Shown here piece by piece: positions 33,463 through 42,340 of a stretch of DNA of 64,000 bases. This DNA comes from Thiodiazotropha sp040507035 (lineage in GTDB: Bacteria; Pseudomonadota; Gammaproteobacteria; Chromatiales; Chromatiaceae), in the NCBI GenBank assembly GCA_040507035.1, contig JBEVVR010000026.1, forward strand, positions 12,550 to 76,549, in the 5' to 3' direction. The notes under the pieces are model-generated. The model was not told the DNA's origin. It saw nothing but the letters and a program-made list of their open reading frames with translations, and did not search any database. The position numbers and the translations under genes are program-made. How positions within the stretch are numbered: the stretch's first letter is position 1; each line of letters begins with the position of its first letter.

Positions 33463-35448
33463 CTACTTGAACAGCTTGGACTTGTCGACCAGATCCACAT
33501 GGGCACGTTTGAAACACTTGTAGGTCTTGGTGTCTTTGTCGTAGACGGAGTTGACGAAGCACTTCCAGTTCTCTTCATCTATGAAGTTTTTATCCATGCG
33601 GTAGTAGTAACCGGGATAACGAGTCTCCTGACGGAACTGAATGTGTTTCATGTGGGCTTCAGCAGTCAGGATACGATGATAGTTCTCCCAGGCACGTAGC
33701 AGCTCGTGGAGGTCTTTTGCACGCATCTTGAGCGCATCTTCCTTAAGCATCTCCAGCTTCTGCTCCGCCAGGTTCAGCATATGCTCGTTGGTGGTGTAGT
33801 AGGTAGAAACACCGGCAACATACTCATCCATGAGCTTCTGCAGACGGAACTGCAGCATGCGCGGAGTGATGTAATTGGGATTCACATCGATCGCGGTGCT
33901 GTAGTCCTTGTGCTCAAGGTAGTTACGGACCGGCCGGTAGATCTCTTCGAGCAGGGAATCAACATCGGTGTCCAGCTCAGGGCTGAAGTCCTTGTTGTCG
34001 ATGACGTACTTAACCATCGCTTTGGCGGCCAGACGGCCTTCGGCATGGGAACCGGAAGAGAACTTATGACCGGAAGCGCCGACGCCGTCACCGGCGGTGA
34101 ACAGACCGAAGAGTGTGGTCATACCACGGTAGCCCCAGTTCCAGCCCCTGGGCAGATGCTCGGGCACACCATCCATCGCCTCATCGGTAGGCGCACCCAC
34201 ATCCTCCGGCCCGGAGGTCCAGATGCCGCAGCAGCCGGAGTGGGAACCCAGCAGATAGGGTTCGGTGGGCATCAGCTCTGAGTTCTTCTTCTCGGGTTCG
34301 ATGTTCTCACCGGCCCAGATCCCGCACTGACTGATGCACATATCCAGAAAATCTTCCCAAGCCTCGGCTTCCAGATGTTTGACCTCACGGGGAGAGAGGC
34401 TCTCACGCAGGTTGGCGAGTGCAGTGACGGTGTCTATCCAGATGGGTCCTCTACCTTCACGCAACTCTTTCAACAACAGGTGGTTACGCAAGCAGGATGC
34501 GGGAACGGCCGCCTGACCGTAAGGGGGATAGTCGGCCAGCAGCTCCTTGTTGCGTTCGATGTAGCTCTCACCAAGGGCGTTGGTCGCTTTGGCCTTGAAA
34601 AGTAAAAACCAGGCACCGACAGGACCATAACCGTCTTTGAAACGGGTCGGTACGAAGCGATTCTCCATCATGGTCAGCTCGGCACCGGCTTCGGCAGCCA
34701 TGGCGTAGGTGGAACCCGCGTTCCAGACCGGGTACCAGGCACGGCCCTGCCCCTCACCCACGGAACGGGGACGGAATATGTTGACACAACCACCAGCGGC
34801 CAACAGGATCGCCTTTGCCTTGTAGATATAGAACTTGTGCTCACGCAGGGAGAAGCCGACGGCTCCGGCAATACGCTTGGGGTCGTTCTTGTCGTTGACC
34901 AGCCTGACGATGAAGACATGCTCCCGAATGTTGTCCATGCCCAGTGCCTTCTTCGCCGCCTCGGCGACAATCCACTTGTAGGACTCACCATTGATCATGA
35001 TCTGCCATTTACCGGAACGTACCGGCTTGCCGCCGTCTTTGAGGGAAGGCATACCTTTTGAACCGTCGTGACGCTCACCCTGTTCATCGGTCTTCCAGAT
35101 CGGCAACCCCCACTCTTCGAACAGATGAACGGATTCGTCAACGTGACGGCCCAGATCATAGGTCAGGTCGTCGCGGGTGATACCCATCAGGTCGTTGGAG
35201 ACCATGCGGGCATAATCGGCGGGATCCTGCTCCGAACCGATGTAGGTATTGATAGCGGAGAGACCCTGAGCCCCAGCACCGGACCGATCTATCGCGGCCT
35301 TGTCGACCAGCTTTACGGTGATGTCGCCACCGGCAGCCCGCACCCAGGGAACGATCTCATAGGCAGCACCGCAACAGGCCATACCACCACCGATGAGGAG
35401 GATGTCCACCTCTTCCTGGACCACTTCCGGATTTCCGAACTCAGCCAT
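33463..35448 (-). CDS. aprA: Adenylylsulfate reductase alpha subunit
   Basis: The protein has 661 residues, the normal length. The FAD-binding N-terminus reads VDILLIGGGMACCGAAYEIVPWVRAAG. Other family blocks are GAGAQGLSAINTYIG, RPRSVGEGQGRAWYPVWNAGSTYAMAAEAGAELTMMENRFVPTRFKDGYGPVGAW, and CCGIWTSGPEDVGAP. It interconverts sulfite plus AMP with APS; in a sulfur oxidiser it runs in the oxidative direction. It functions with AprB as a cytoplasmic heterodimer. It lies 47 bases after aprB and is followed by the YkgJ-type gene. No aprM or qmo gene is in the window, so the membrane electron acceptor must be elsewhere. Confidence 0.97.
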   Translation of the reverse strand: MAEFGNPEVVQEEVDILLIGGGMACCGAAYEIVPWVRAAGGDITVKLVDKAAIDRSGAGAQGLSAINTYIGSEQDPADYARMVSNDLMGITRDDLTYDLGRHVDESVHLFEEWGLPIWKTDEQGERHDGSKGMPSLKDGGKPVRSGKWQIMINGESYKWIVAEAAKKALGMDNIREHVFIVRLVNDKNDPKRIAGAVGFSLREHKFYIYKAKAILLAAGGCVNIFRPRSVGEGQGRAWYPVWNAGSTYAMAAEAGAELTMMENRFVPTRFKDGYGPVGAWFLLFKAKATNALGESYIERNKELLADYPPYGQAAVPASCLRNHLLLKELREGRGPIWIDTVTALANLRESLSPREVKHLEAEAWEDFLDMCISQCGIWAGENIEPEKKNSELMPTEPYLLGSHSGCCGIWTSGPEDVGAPTDEAMDGVPEHLPRGWNWGYRGMTTLFGLFTAGDGVGASGHKFSSGSHAEGRLAAKAMVKYVIDNKDFSPELDTDVDSLLEEIYRPVRNYLEHKDYSTAIDVNPNYITPRMLQFRLQKLMDEYVAGVSTYYTTNEHMLNLAEQKLEMLKEDALKMRAKDLHELLRAWENYHRILTAEAHMKHIQFRQETRYPGYYYRMDKNFIDEENWKCFVNSVYDKDTKTYKCFKRAHVDLVDKSKLFK

Positions 35449-35495
35449 GCTAAATACCTCAAATGCGATTAGTTTCTAAATCAGGCTGAATCCGG

Positions 35496-35969
35496 TCACT
35501 TACGGATCAACTCGCTGGCATCACCGGCACGGAAACCCTTCTGCTCATTGTGATTGAAAAAACCGGCCTCGCCGATCTTTGAGATATCGGCAGCAGGCTT
35601 ACCGGCGTAGGGATCGATGGAACCCTCGGGGGTGGTGCGAATCGGGAACTTGAAGCGCTTCATGGTGCCGTTGCGGAACTTGATGGTCCACAGGATGGAA
35701 TCGCTACCCCGTAGAGGCTGCACAGATCCCCCCAGTGGTACGATATCGGCGTAGCCACGCACCTCGATGGCCTGTTGAGGGCAGATCTTGACGCAGGAGT
35801 AGCACTCCCAGCACTGCTCAGGCTCCTGGTTGAACGACTTCAAGGCATGACCGGTCTCAGAGCCGTCTTCATCCAGCTTCATCAGGTCGTGAGGACAGAT
35901 ATACACGCAAGCTGTGGTGTGCTGCCCCTTGCAGCCATCGCACTTCTCAGTACGCACAAATGTAGGCAT
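35496..35969 (-). CDS. aprB: Adenylylsulfate reductase beta subunit (two 4Fe-4S clusters)
   Basis: The protein has 157 residues. Cys10, 13, 21 and 25 (CDGCKGQHTTACVYIC), and Cys53, 56, 59 and 63 (CWECYSCVKIC) form two ferredoxin-type clusters; the first has the unusual long spacing typical of AprB. The C-terminal tail (about 80-157) wraps around AprA in known structures. It transfers electrons between the AprA flavin and the membrane acceptor. The start has GGGAG about nine bases upstream. It is the first gene of the aprB-aprA-YkgJ set, with 240 bases of divergent upstream region shared with the thioredoxin/HEAT operon. Confidence 0.97.
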   Translation of the reverse strand: MPTFVRTEKCDGCKGQHTTACVYICPHDLMKLDEDGSETGHALKSFNQEPEQCWECYSCVKICPQQAIEVRGYADIVPLGGSVQPLRGSDSILWTIKFRNGTMKRFKFPIRTTPEGSIDPYAGKPAADISKIGEAGFFNHNEQKGFRAGDASELIRK

Positions 35970-36209
35970 GATGTTTATCTCCCAGATTTCACTGCAGTCT
36001 ATCTGTCGCCGCGGGATGCCAGGATATTTGAAGGGTCATTTTATCCCTTGCCTATTCCTAGCCCCCTGAATAGAGGGGACTATCCTAAGGGAGATATGCA
36101 TTATCTGCCAATCCTTCTGTTTTTCAGGCTGGATAGGGCACCCACAACCCACACCAAGGCTTGCACAACGGTCCTATTTCGCTAAAGTGACGCTTTTCGA
36201 ATTCTGCTC

Positions 36210-36866
36210 ATGAGTATAAAACAAGCCCCGGATGCCCTACTCCTGCTGGCTAGCGGTTGTGCCCACTGTCCCGCGGTACTGCAAGGCCTGAGCGACCTGC
36301 TGAAGCAGGGAAAAATCGGCCGCCTCGAGGCAGTGAATGTGGCCGAACACCCGGAAGTGGCCCGGCGTCTGGGTACCCGAAGTGTGCCCTGGACGAGAAT
36401 CGGGCGTTTTGAGCTGGAAGGGGTCCTCACCCCCGGCGAGCTTGAACATTGGTGTGAACTCGCAGGCGGGGATGCAGGTACCGGCAGCTATTTCAGTCAT
36501 CTCCTGGAGACCCAGCGCGCAGACCGGGTGGTCGCCTGGTTGCAGCAAGACCCAGAGACGATCCACGACCTGTTGAGCCTGCTCGAACAACCTGAGACCC
36601 CGATGGCGGTACGTATCGGCATCGGTGTGGTCGCCGAAGAGTTGCAGGGATCACCTCTATGGCAATCGGCACTCAAGGACCTGCTCCAGCTGGCACAATC
36701 CACGGATCCCGCGCTGCGGGCCGATGCCGCGCACTATCTGGGTCTGACCCATTGCAACGCCGCAGCTAAAGCCCTGCGGGGTATGGCCGACGATAACCAC
36801 CCCGATGTCAGAGAGATCGCCACCGAATCACTTGAGCTATTGCAACGGGAGAACACCGATGGATAA
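36210..36866 (+). CDS. Thioredoxin-like protein with HEAT-type repeats
   Basis: The protein has 218 residues. The N-terminal half has a thioredoxin-like fold with a CxxC-type motif (ASGCAHCPAVL), VNVAEHPEVARRLGTRSVPWTRI including a cis-Pro-like VPW. The C-terminal half (about 115-215) has HEAT-like helical pairs (DPALRADAAHYLGLTHCNAAAKALRGMADDNHPDVREIATESL). It could be a redox-active adaptor, and the HEAT part suggests protein binding. The stop overlaps the start of the next gene by 8 bases (ATGGATAA), so it begins a coupled operon. Confidence 0.83.
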   Translation: MSIKQAPDALLLLASGCAHCPAVLQGLSDLLKQGKIGRLEAVNVAEHPEVARRLGTRSVPWTRIGRFELEGVLTPGELEHWCELAGGDAGTGSYFSHLLETQRADRVVAWLQQDPETIHDLLSLLEQPETPMAVRIGIGVVAEELQGSPLWQSALKDLLQLAQSTDPALRADAAHYLGLTHCNAAAKALRGMADDNHPDVREIATESLELLQRENTDG

Positions 36867-37410
36867 GCGAGCGCAGATTCTGGCGGTGCATGCCGCCTTC
36901 ATTAATCAGGTCGTGCTCAGCGGTAGCGACCCGGACCGCAAAGGGGAGTTTGATCAGCTCATGGCGATGGCAAAAGAGCATGGCTGGGATGCCCTTGTCA
37001 CGGTTATGCAAAAGATCTTTACTCAAGGCCGCCGAGACATCGAATTGTTGAACAACCTGGACGAGGAGGATCAGGTAATCATCGAGGCGATTCTACGCGG
37101 GCTGCAGGATCCCTCCAGCCTACCGGATCCCAATCAGAAACCCGATCCCGCCATGGCCGCACCCGGGCTTGCCTCGATGATCCATGCCGCCGGCAGCGGC
37201 AATGCCCAGGCACTACAGATCATTGCCGAGATGGCTGATCAGATGAGCAAAGTCGGCGGCCCCATGACCCGGCTGGCTGCGGTGATACGCCCCCTGATCG
37301 ACGGCGAGCGGGATCCCGAACTGCTGTGCAAACGTATGGACAGCAAGACCGAGTCGATGGTCATGGGTATTCTCGATGAACTCAGACGCCTTGAGGAGGG
37401 GGAAGAGTAA
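36859..37410 (+). CDS. Uncharacterised helical protein
   Basis: ATG 36859 overlaps the previous stop; earlier in-frame starts would lie inside that gene. The protein has 183 residues, is acidic and mostly helical, with a Pro-rich middle (DPSSLPDPNQKPDPAMAAPG). I recognise no family. Coupling to the thioredoxin/HEAT gene on one side and to the DUF423 gene on the other (TAATG overlap) suggests cotranslation rather than shared function. Confidence 0.8.
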   Translation: MDKRAQILAVHAAFINQVVLSGSDPDRKGEFDQLMAMAKEHGWDALVTVMQKIFTQGRRDIELLNNLDEEDQVIIEAILRGLQDPSSLPDPNQKPDPAMAAPGLASMIHAAGSGNAQALQIIAEMADQMSKVGGPMTRLAAVIRPLIDGERDPELLCKRMDSKTESMVMGILDELRRLEEGEE

Positions 37411-37784
37411 TGGCACGGATTTTCCTGATTCTCGCCGCCATCAGCGGTATGCTGCTGGTGATTCTCGGGGCCTTTGGCGCCCACGCCCTGGAGACGCGAC
37501 TGCCACCCGGCCACATGATCTGGTGGCAGAAAGCGGTCAACTACCAGGGCCTCCATACCCTGGCCCTGTTTGGCTGCGGACTTCTCGCTCTGCACCATCC
37601 GAGCCGTAGCCTGAATATCGCCGGATGGCTCTTTTTCAGCGGTATCCTGCTCTTCTCCGGCAGCCTCTACATCATGACAATCAGCGACCTACGCGGCCTG
37701 GGGATGGTGACACCCTTTGGCGGCACTGCCTTTATCGCCGGTTGGCTCGCCCTGGCAATCGCCGCATGGCGCCTGCCACGCTGA
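37410..37784 (+). CDS. DUF423 family small membrane protein
   Basis: The 124-residue protein has four transmembrane helices. Family blocks are LGAFGAHALE near the N-terminus, WWQKAVNYQGLHTLALF in the middle, and FSGSLYIMTISDLRGLGMVTPFGGTAFIAGWLALA at the end. It is an inner-membrane protein of unknown function, related to E. coli YgdD. It overlaps both neighbours by one base (TAATG and TGATG). Confidence 0.9.
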   Translation: MARIFLILAAISGMLLVILGAFGAHALETRLPPGHMIWWQKAVNYQGLHTLALFGCGLLALHHPSRSLNIAGWLFFSGILLFSGSLYIMTISDLRGLGMVTPFGGTAFIAGWLALAIAAWRLPR

Positions 37785-38719
37785 TGTCGTTAACAGACTT
37801 TGCCAACCGGCTGCGCAAGAACCAACGCCATTGGAAGAGATGGGCGCGGCGGCGCGACATCGGTTGTTATCGCCTCTATGACCGGGAGATCCCTGAATTT
37901 CCCCTGGCTGTCGACTGGTATCAGGGCGAGGTCCATGCCCAGCTCTTTGCCCGCAAGGGCCGGGAGACCCTGGCGGCATCAGAGGAGGAGGCAATTGGCG
38001 AGGCGATCTGCGAGGCACTGGAGATACCCGCTTCGGCACTCGCCTTCAAGACCCGGCAGCGACAGCGTGGACTGGCTCAATATGAAAAGACCGGTAAACC
38101 GGGCAGGAGAAGCCTGGTCAGTGAAGGCGGGCTGACCTTCGAGGTCGATCTCCACAGCTATCTCGACACCGGACTCTTTCTCGACCATCGCGAGACCCGC
38201 ACCCTGATCCGCCAGCGCGCCAAGGGTAAACGCATGCTCAATCTGTTTGCCTATACCGGCAGCTTTTCCGTCCATGCCGCGGCGGGGGGCGCCCTGGCCA
38301 CCACCAGCGTGGACCTCTCCAACACCTATCTGAACTGGACTCGGCGCAACCTGGATCTCAACGGCTTCAGCGGGGATCAGCACCAATTGATGCGCTCCGA
38401 TGTGGCTGAGTTTCTGCAACGGGCAAGGCGTGAAAGGAGGGTATACGGCCTCATCGTCCTCGATCCGCCCAGCTTTTCCAACTCCAAGAAGATGCTGGAG
38501 ACCCTCGATCTGCAGCGTGATCACCAACAGCTGATCGAGGCCTGCCTGGATCTGCTGACACCCAATGGCGAACTCTACTTTTCCACCAACAAACGCCGCT
38601 TCAAGCTCGATCCCGGACTGGCCTCTCGACCCGGTTGCGAAGAGATCACCCATCAGACCCTGGCCGACGACTTCAAGCGCCACCCGGCTCACCGATGCTG
38701 GATATTGCGTCAGACCTAA
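37784..38719 (+). CDS. Class I SAM-dependent rRNA-type methyltransferase (RlmK/RlmI-like)
   Basis: ATG 37784 overlaps the preceding TGA, giving 311 residues. It has an N-terminal substrate-recognition region, then the Rossmann methyltransferase core: GLFLDHRETRTLIRQ, MLNLFAYTGSFSVHAAAGGA (SAM motif I), LIVLDPPSFSNSKKM (catalytic DPP), and ELYFSTNKRRF. This pattern matches the C-terminal half of RlmKL and the RlmI family, which methylate 23S rRNA. Position in a coupled operon does not help decide the target base. A separate N-terminal RlmL-type domain is absent. Confidence 0.87.
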   Translation: MSLTDFANRLRKNQRHWKRWARRRDIGCYRLYDREIPEFPLAVDWYQGEVHAQLFARKGRETLAASEEEAIGEAICEALEIPASALAFKTRQRQRGLAQYEKTGKPGRRSLVSEGGLTFEVDLHSYLDTGLFLDHRETRTLIRQRAKGKRMLNLFAYTGSFSVHAAAGGALATTSVDLSNTYLNWTRRNLDLNGFSGDQHQLMRSDVAEFLQRARRERRVYGLIVLDPPSFSNSKKMLETLDLQRDHQQLIEACLDLLTPNGELYFSTNKRRFKLDPGLASRPGCEEITHQTLADDFKRHPAHRCWILRQT

Positions 38720-39147
38720 CCATCTCCGGAGGACCCCTTGGGCTCTTTGTCGGCAGCTTTCTCGCCTCCACACTGCTGCCGGGGGGCTCCGAGGCATTGT
38801 TGCTATGGGAGCTGCAGCAGACCCCGGATCGGGCTGGACTGTTATGGTGTGTGGCCACCCTTGGCAACACCCTTGGCGGGCTTAGCAGTTGGTTAATCGG
38901 CTGCTGGCTGGCACGCCGCTTTCCTAACAGAGGCCTGAGTAAAGAACGCCAACGACAAGCACTTCAGCGTGTGGCCCGATACGGTTCGCCCGTACTGCTC
39001 CTCTCCTGGCTGCCCTTGATCGGTGATCCCCTCTGCCTCGCCGCCGGCTGGAGCGGTGTCAGGCTGCTCCCGGCCACCCTCTACATCGGCATAGGTAAGG
39101 CGCTGCGCTACGGCTTGCTGGTGGGGGCCTTTGGGAGTCTTGCATAG
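38695..39147 (+). CDS. YqaA family (DedA-like) inner-membrane protein
   Basis: The ATG at 38695 lies inside the last 25 bases of the methyltransferase gene, and the resulting 150-residue protein fits the family length. Membrane helices include GLFVGSFLASTLLPGGSEALLL, ATLGNTLGGLSSWLIGCWLARR, and LLSWLPLIGDPLCLAAGW. The SxxPGxSE-like segment is typical of YqaA/SNARE-associated proteins, which are related to DedA flippases. It is the last gene of the five-gene coupled cluster. The function of the small YqaA type is not established. Confidence 0.88.
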   Translation: MLDIASDLTISGGPLGLFVGSFLASTLLPGGSEALLLWELQQTPDRAGLLWCVATLGNTLGGLSSWLIGCWLARRFPNRGLSKERQRQALQRVARYGSPVLLLSWLPLIGDPLCLAAGWSGVRLLPATLYIGIGKALRYGLLVGAFGSLA

Positions 39148-39217
39148 CAGCTCAGTTTCAGATGCGTTTTAAACTATAAAAAGTCTTGAGTTTTCGCAGT
39201 CAGCCTTTGATACCCGA

Positions 39218-40669
39218 CTACTTTCGCCAAAATGCCGGGGTCAGCAGCACCAGCAGGGTGAAGATCTCCAGGCGACCCAGAAGCATGGCGAAACAGAGGA
39301 TCCACTTCGCAGGATCGTTTAGATTGGCGTAGTTTGCACCCACATCCGCCAGCCCCGGCCCCAGGTTATTGATACTGGCCGCCACCGCCGAGAACGAGGT
39401 CATCAGATCGAGTCCGGTGGAGGCAAGAGCCAGGTACATGACACCGAAGCTGGCCACGTAGAGGGCGAAGAATCCCCATACCGCTTCAACCACCCGCCAG
39501 GGTATGGTCTTGGTGCCGATGCGGATCGGGATCTCGGCATTGGGGTGGATCAGGCGGTTGATCTCACGTACCCCCTGTTTGATGAGGAGGAGAAATCGAA
39601 TCACCTTGATCCCTCCGCCGGTGGAACCCGCGCAACCGCCGATAAAACTCGCGAAGAGCAGCAGGATGGTGATGAATCCAGGCCAGAGTGAATAGTCGGC
39701 GGTGGTAAAACCGGTTGTGGTTCCAATCGATACGGCCTGAAACAGGCCGCGGATAATCGCCTCGCTCCAGTTACCGTAGACCCCCATGAAGTAGAGTGCA
39801 GCGGAAACAATGCAGATCACCACCGTTAGGGTAACGACATAACCGCGGAACTCCGGATCCTCGAAGTAGGTGCGCAGAGATCGCCGCCGCAGGGCGAGGA
39901 AGTGGAGGGCGAAGTTGGCCCCGGAGAGCAGCATGAAGATCACCGCGATCATCTCGATCAGGGTACTGTCATAAAAGCCGATGCTCTCATCATGGGTGGA
40001 GAAACCGCCGATCGCCACCGTGGAGAAGGCGTGTCCCATGGCGTCGAAGGGTTTCATACCGGCCAACCAATAGGCAAGCATGCAGCTGAGGGTCAGGCCC
40101 AGATAGATATACCAAAGCGCCTTGGCGGTCTCGGTTATCCGCGGGGTCAACTTATTGTCTTTCACCGGCCCGGGGGTCTCGGCGCGATAGAGCTGCATGC
40201 CACCGATCCCCAGCATCGGCAGTACAGCCACCGCCAAGACAATGATTCCCATACCACCCAACCACTGCAGTTGCTGACGGTAGTAGAGAATCGAGACCGG
40301 TAGCTCATCGATGCCGACGATCACTGTGGCACCGGTGGTGGTGAGTCCGGAGATCGACTCGAACACCGCATCGGTGACATTCATATGGTGGCTTTCCGCA
40401 AACAGAAAAGGCAAGGCGCCGGTGAGACCCAGCACGCCCCAGAACATCACCACCACCAGGAATCCATCGCGTACCCGCAGATCCTGCCTACGATTGCGCA
40501 CCGGCGCCCAGAACGCCAAGCCGAGCCCCAGGGTGAGGACGAAGGCATCGGTAAAGCCTACCAGGGCGCCGTCACCGGTCCACATGGAAATCCCGAGGGG
40601 AGGCAGCATGGTGAGACTGAACACCATCAGTAGCACACCCAGGATTCGTTGAACCACAAACAGATGCAT
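39218..40669 (-). CDS. trkH: Trk system potassium uptake protein TrkH
   Basis: The 483-residue polytopic membrane protein has four selectivity-filter loops: SGLTTTGATVI, AFSTVAIGGFSTHDES, VSIGTTTGFTTADYS, and the last near SINNLGPGLADVG. It forms the K+-translocating dimer that TrkA gates. It starts 16 bases after trkA on the same strand. Confidence 0.95.
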   Translation of the reverse strand: MHLFVVQRILGVLLMVFSLTMLPPLGISMWTGDGALVGFTDAFVLTLGLGLAFWAPVRNRRQDLRVRDGFLVVVMFWGVLGLTGALPFLFAESHHMNVTDAVFESISGLTTTGATVIVGIDELPVSILYYRQQLQWLGGMGIIVLAVAVLPMLGIGGMQLYRAETPGPVKDNKLTPRITETAKALWYIYLGLTLSCMLAYWLAGMKPFDAMGHAFSTVAIGGFSTHDESIGFYDSTLIEMIAVIFMLLSGANFALHFLALRRRSLRTYFEDPEFRGYVVTLTVVICIVSAALYFMGVYGNWSEAIIRGLFQAVSIGTTTGFTTADYSLWPGFITILLLFASFIGGCAGSTGGGIKVIRFLLLIKQGVREINRLIHPNAEIPIRIGTKTIPWRVVEAVWGFFALYVASFGVMYLALASTGLDLMTSFSAVAASINNLGPGLADVGANYANLNDPAKWILCFAMLLGRLEIFTLLVLLTPAFWRK

Positions 40670-40685
40670 AATCGATATTCCTGCT

Positions 40686-42059
40686 TTACAGGAAGGTCAC
40701 GCCGACCTGGAAGAGCTTTTCCACTTCGCGGATCTTGCGCTTGTCCACCAGGAACAGAATGACATGGTCGCCACTCTCGATCATGGTGTCGTGATGGGCG
40801 ATCAGCACCTCTTCTCCCCTCACCACCGCACCGATGGTGGTGCCTGCCGGAAGCTTGATCTCCTCCACCGCGCGCCCCACCACCTTTGAGGAGCTTCTGT
40901 CACCGTGGGCCACTGCCTCGATCGCCTCCGCGGCACCGCGTCGCAGTGAGTGTACCTGCACCACGTCACCCCGGCGCACATGGGTCAGCAGTGTTCCGAT
41001 GGTGGCCTGCTGGGGAGAGATGGCGATATCGATGATTTCACTCTGCACCAGATCCACGTAGGAAGGACGGTTGATCAATGCCATCACCCGGGCGGCGCCG
41101 AGGCGTTTAGCCAGCATCGCGGAGAGGATATTGTCCTCGTCGTCGTTGGTCACCGCACAGAACACATCGGTGTTTTCGATATTCTCCTCCAGCAGCAGGT
41201 TCTCATCCGCGGCATCGCCGTTGAGCACGATGCTCATCTCCAGGCGTTCCGCGATCTCTCTCGCCCGCACCTTGTCGGTCTCGATGAGCTTGACCCGGTA
41301 CTTCTGCTCCAGATCGGCGGCGAGACGCCTGCCAATGTTGCCCCCCCCGGCAACCACGATGCGCTTGTAGGGTTTTTCCATCTTGCGCAGCTCACTCATC
41401 ACCGAACGGATATTTTCCGCCGCGGCGATGAAGAAGACCTCGTCTTCCGCCTCGATTACGGTGTCGCCCATGGGGATGATCACCTCACCTTCGCGATAGA
41501 TCGCTGCGACCCGGGCATCCACATTGGGCATGTGATCATAGAGCGCACTCAGCGCATTGCCCACCAGGGGACCGCCATGGTAGGCCTTTACCGCCACCAG
41601 GCGTACCCGGCCATCCGCGAAGTCGAGTACCTGCAAGGCGCCGGGATACTCGATCAGCTTGAGAATGTAGTCGGTCACCAATCGCTCGGGACTGATCAGC
41701 ACATCCACCGGCACCGCGCTCTGCTCGAACAGCTGGGTATAGTCGAGATAGCCCTGGGCCCGTACCCTGGCGATCTTGGTCGGAGTATGGAACACCGTGT
41801 AGGCGACCTGACAGGCCACCATGTTGGTCTCGTCGCTGTTGGTCACGGCAAGGATCATATCCGCATCCTCCGCACCTGCTTTGCGTAGCACGTCCGGATG
41901 TCCCGCATGACCACGGACGGTGCCGAGATCGAGCCGGTTCTGCAGTTCAGTCAGTAGCTGCTCATCCTGGTCGACCACGGTGATGTCATTGGCCTCGCTC
42001 ACCAGCGCATTGGCGACCGAGCGACCCACCTGACCGGCACCGAGAATAATTATTTTCAT
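40686..42059 (-). CDS. trkA: Trk system NAD(H)-binding regulatory protein TrkA
   Basis: The protein has 457 residues with the duplicated RCK architecture: a Rossmann domain at 1-130 (IIILGAGQVGRSVANAL) and another at about 230-355 (IVVAGGGNIGRRLAADL), each followed by a TrkA-C domain. It binds NAD/NADH and ATP/ADP on the cytoplasmic face and gates TrkH. In many gammaproteobacteria trkA sits beside rsmB; here the pair is separated by a roughly 8-kb stretch with the PhoX-like and cytochrome genes. Confidence 0.96.
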   Translation of the reverse strand: MKIIILGAGQVGRSVANALVSEANDITVVDQDEQLLTELQNRLDLGTVRGHAGHPDVLRKAGAEDADMILAVTNSDETNMVACQVAYTVFHTPTKIARVRAQGYLDYTQLFEQSAVPVDVLISPERLVTDYILKLIEYPGALQVLDFADGRVRLVAVKAYHGGPLVGNALSALYDHMPNVDARVAAIYREGEVIIPMGDTVIEAEDEVFFIAAAENIRSVMSELRKMEKPYKRIVVAGGGNIGRRLAADLEQKYRVKLIETDKVRAREIAERLEMSIVLNGDAADENLLLEENIENTDVFCAVTNDDEDNILSAMLAKRLGAARVMALINRPSYVDLVQSEIIDIAISPQQATIGTLLTHVRRGDVVQVHSLRRGAAEAIEAVAHGDRSSSKVVGRAVEEIKLPAGTTIGAVVRGEEVLIAHHDTMIESGDHVILFLVDKRKIREVEKLFQVGVTFL

Positions 42060-42340
42060 TGTTTCATCGGGTGTAGTTGTTACGACTTTACGCCACAGAG
42101 ATCAGCATCGATCTGCCCAGGTTGAAGGCCAAAACGTTATTACCTCAATCCCGGGCATGAATATCAAGATCAAATCAAACTCTGTGTAGACCTCATCTCA
42201 AGGTTATTGACGACCATTGTATCTGTTTGAAATATAGCATTCATCGAAACGAAATAGATATGACACTGTTTGGAAATAGCGGCTACCTAGAATGCTGGCG
42301 GCTTACAAGTAATACGCCTGATAAAAGGGGAGCATATTCC

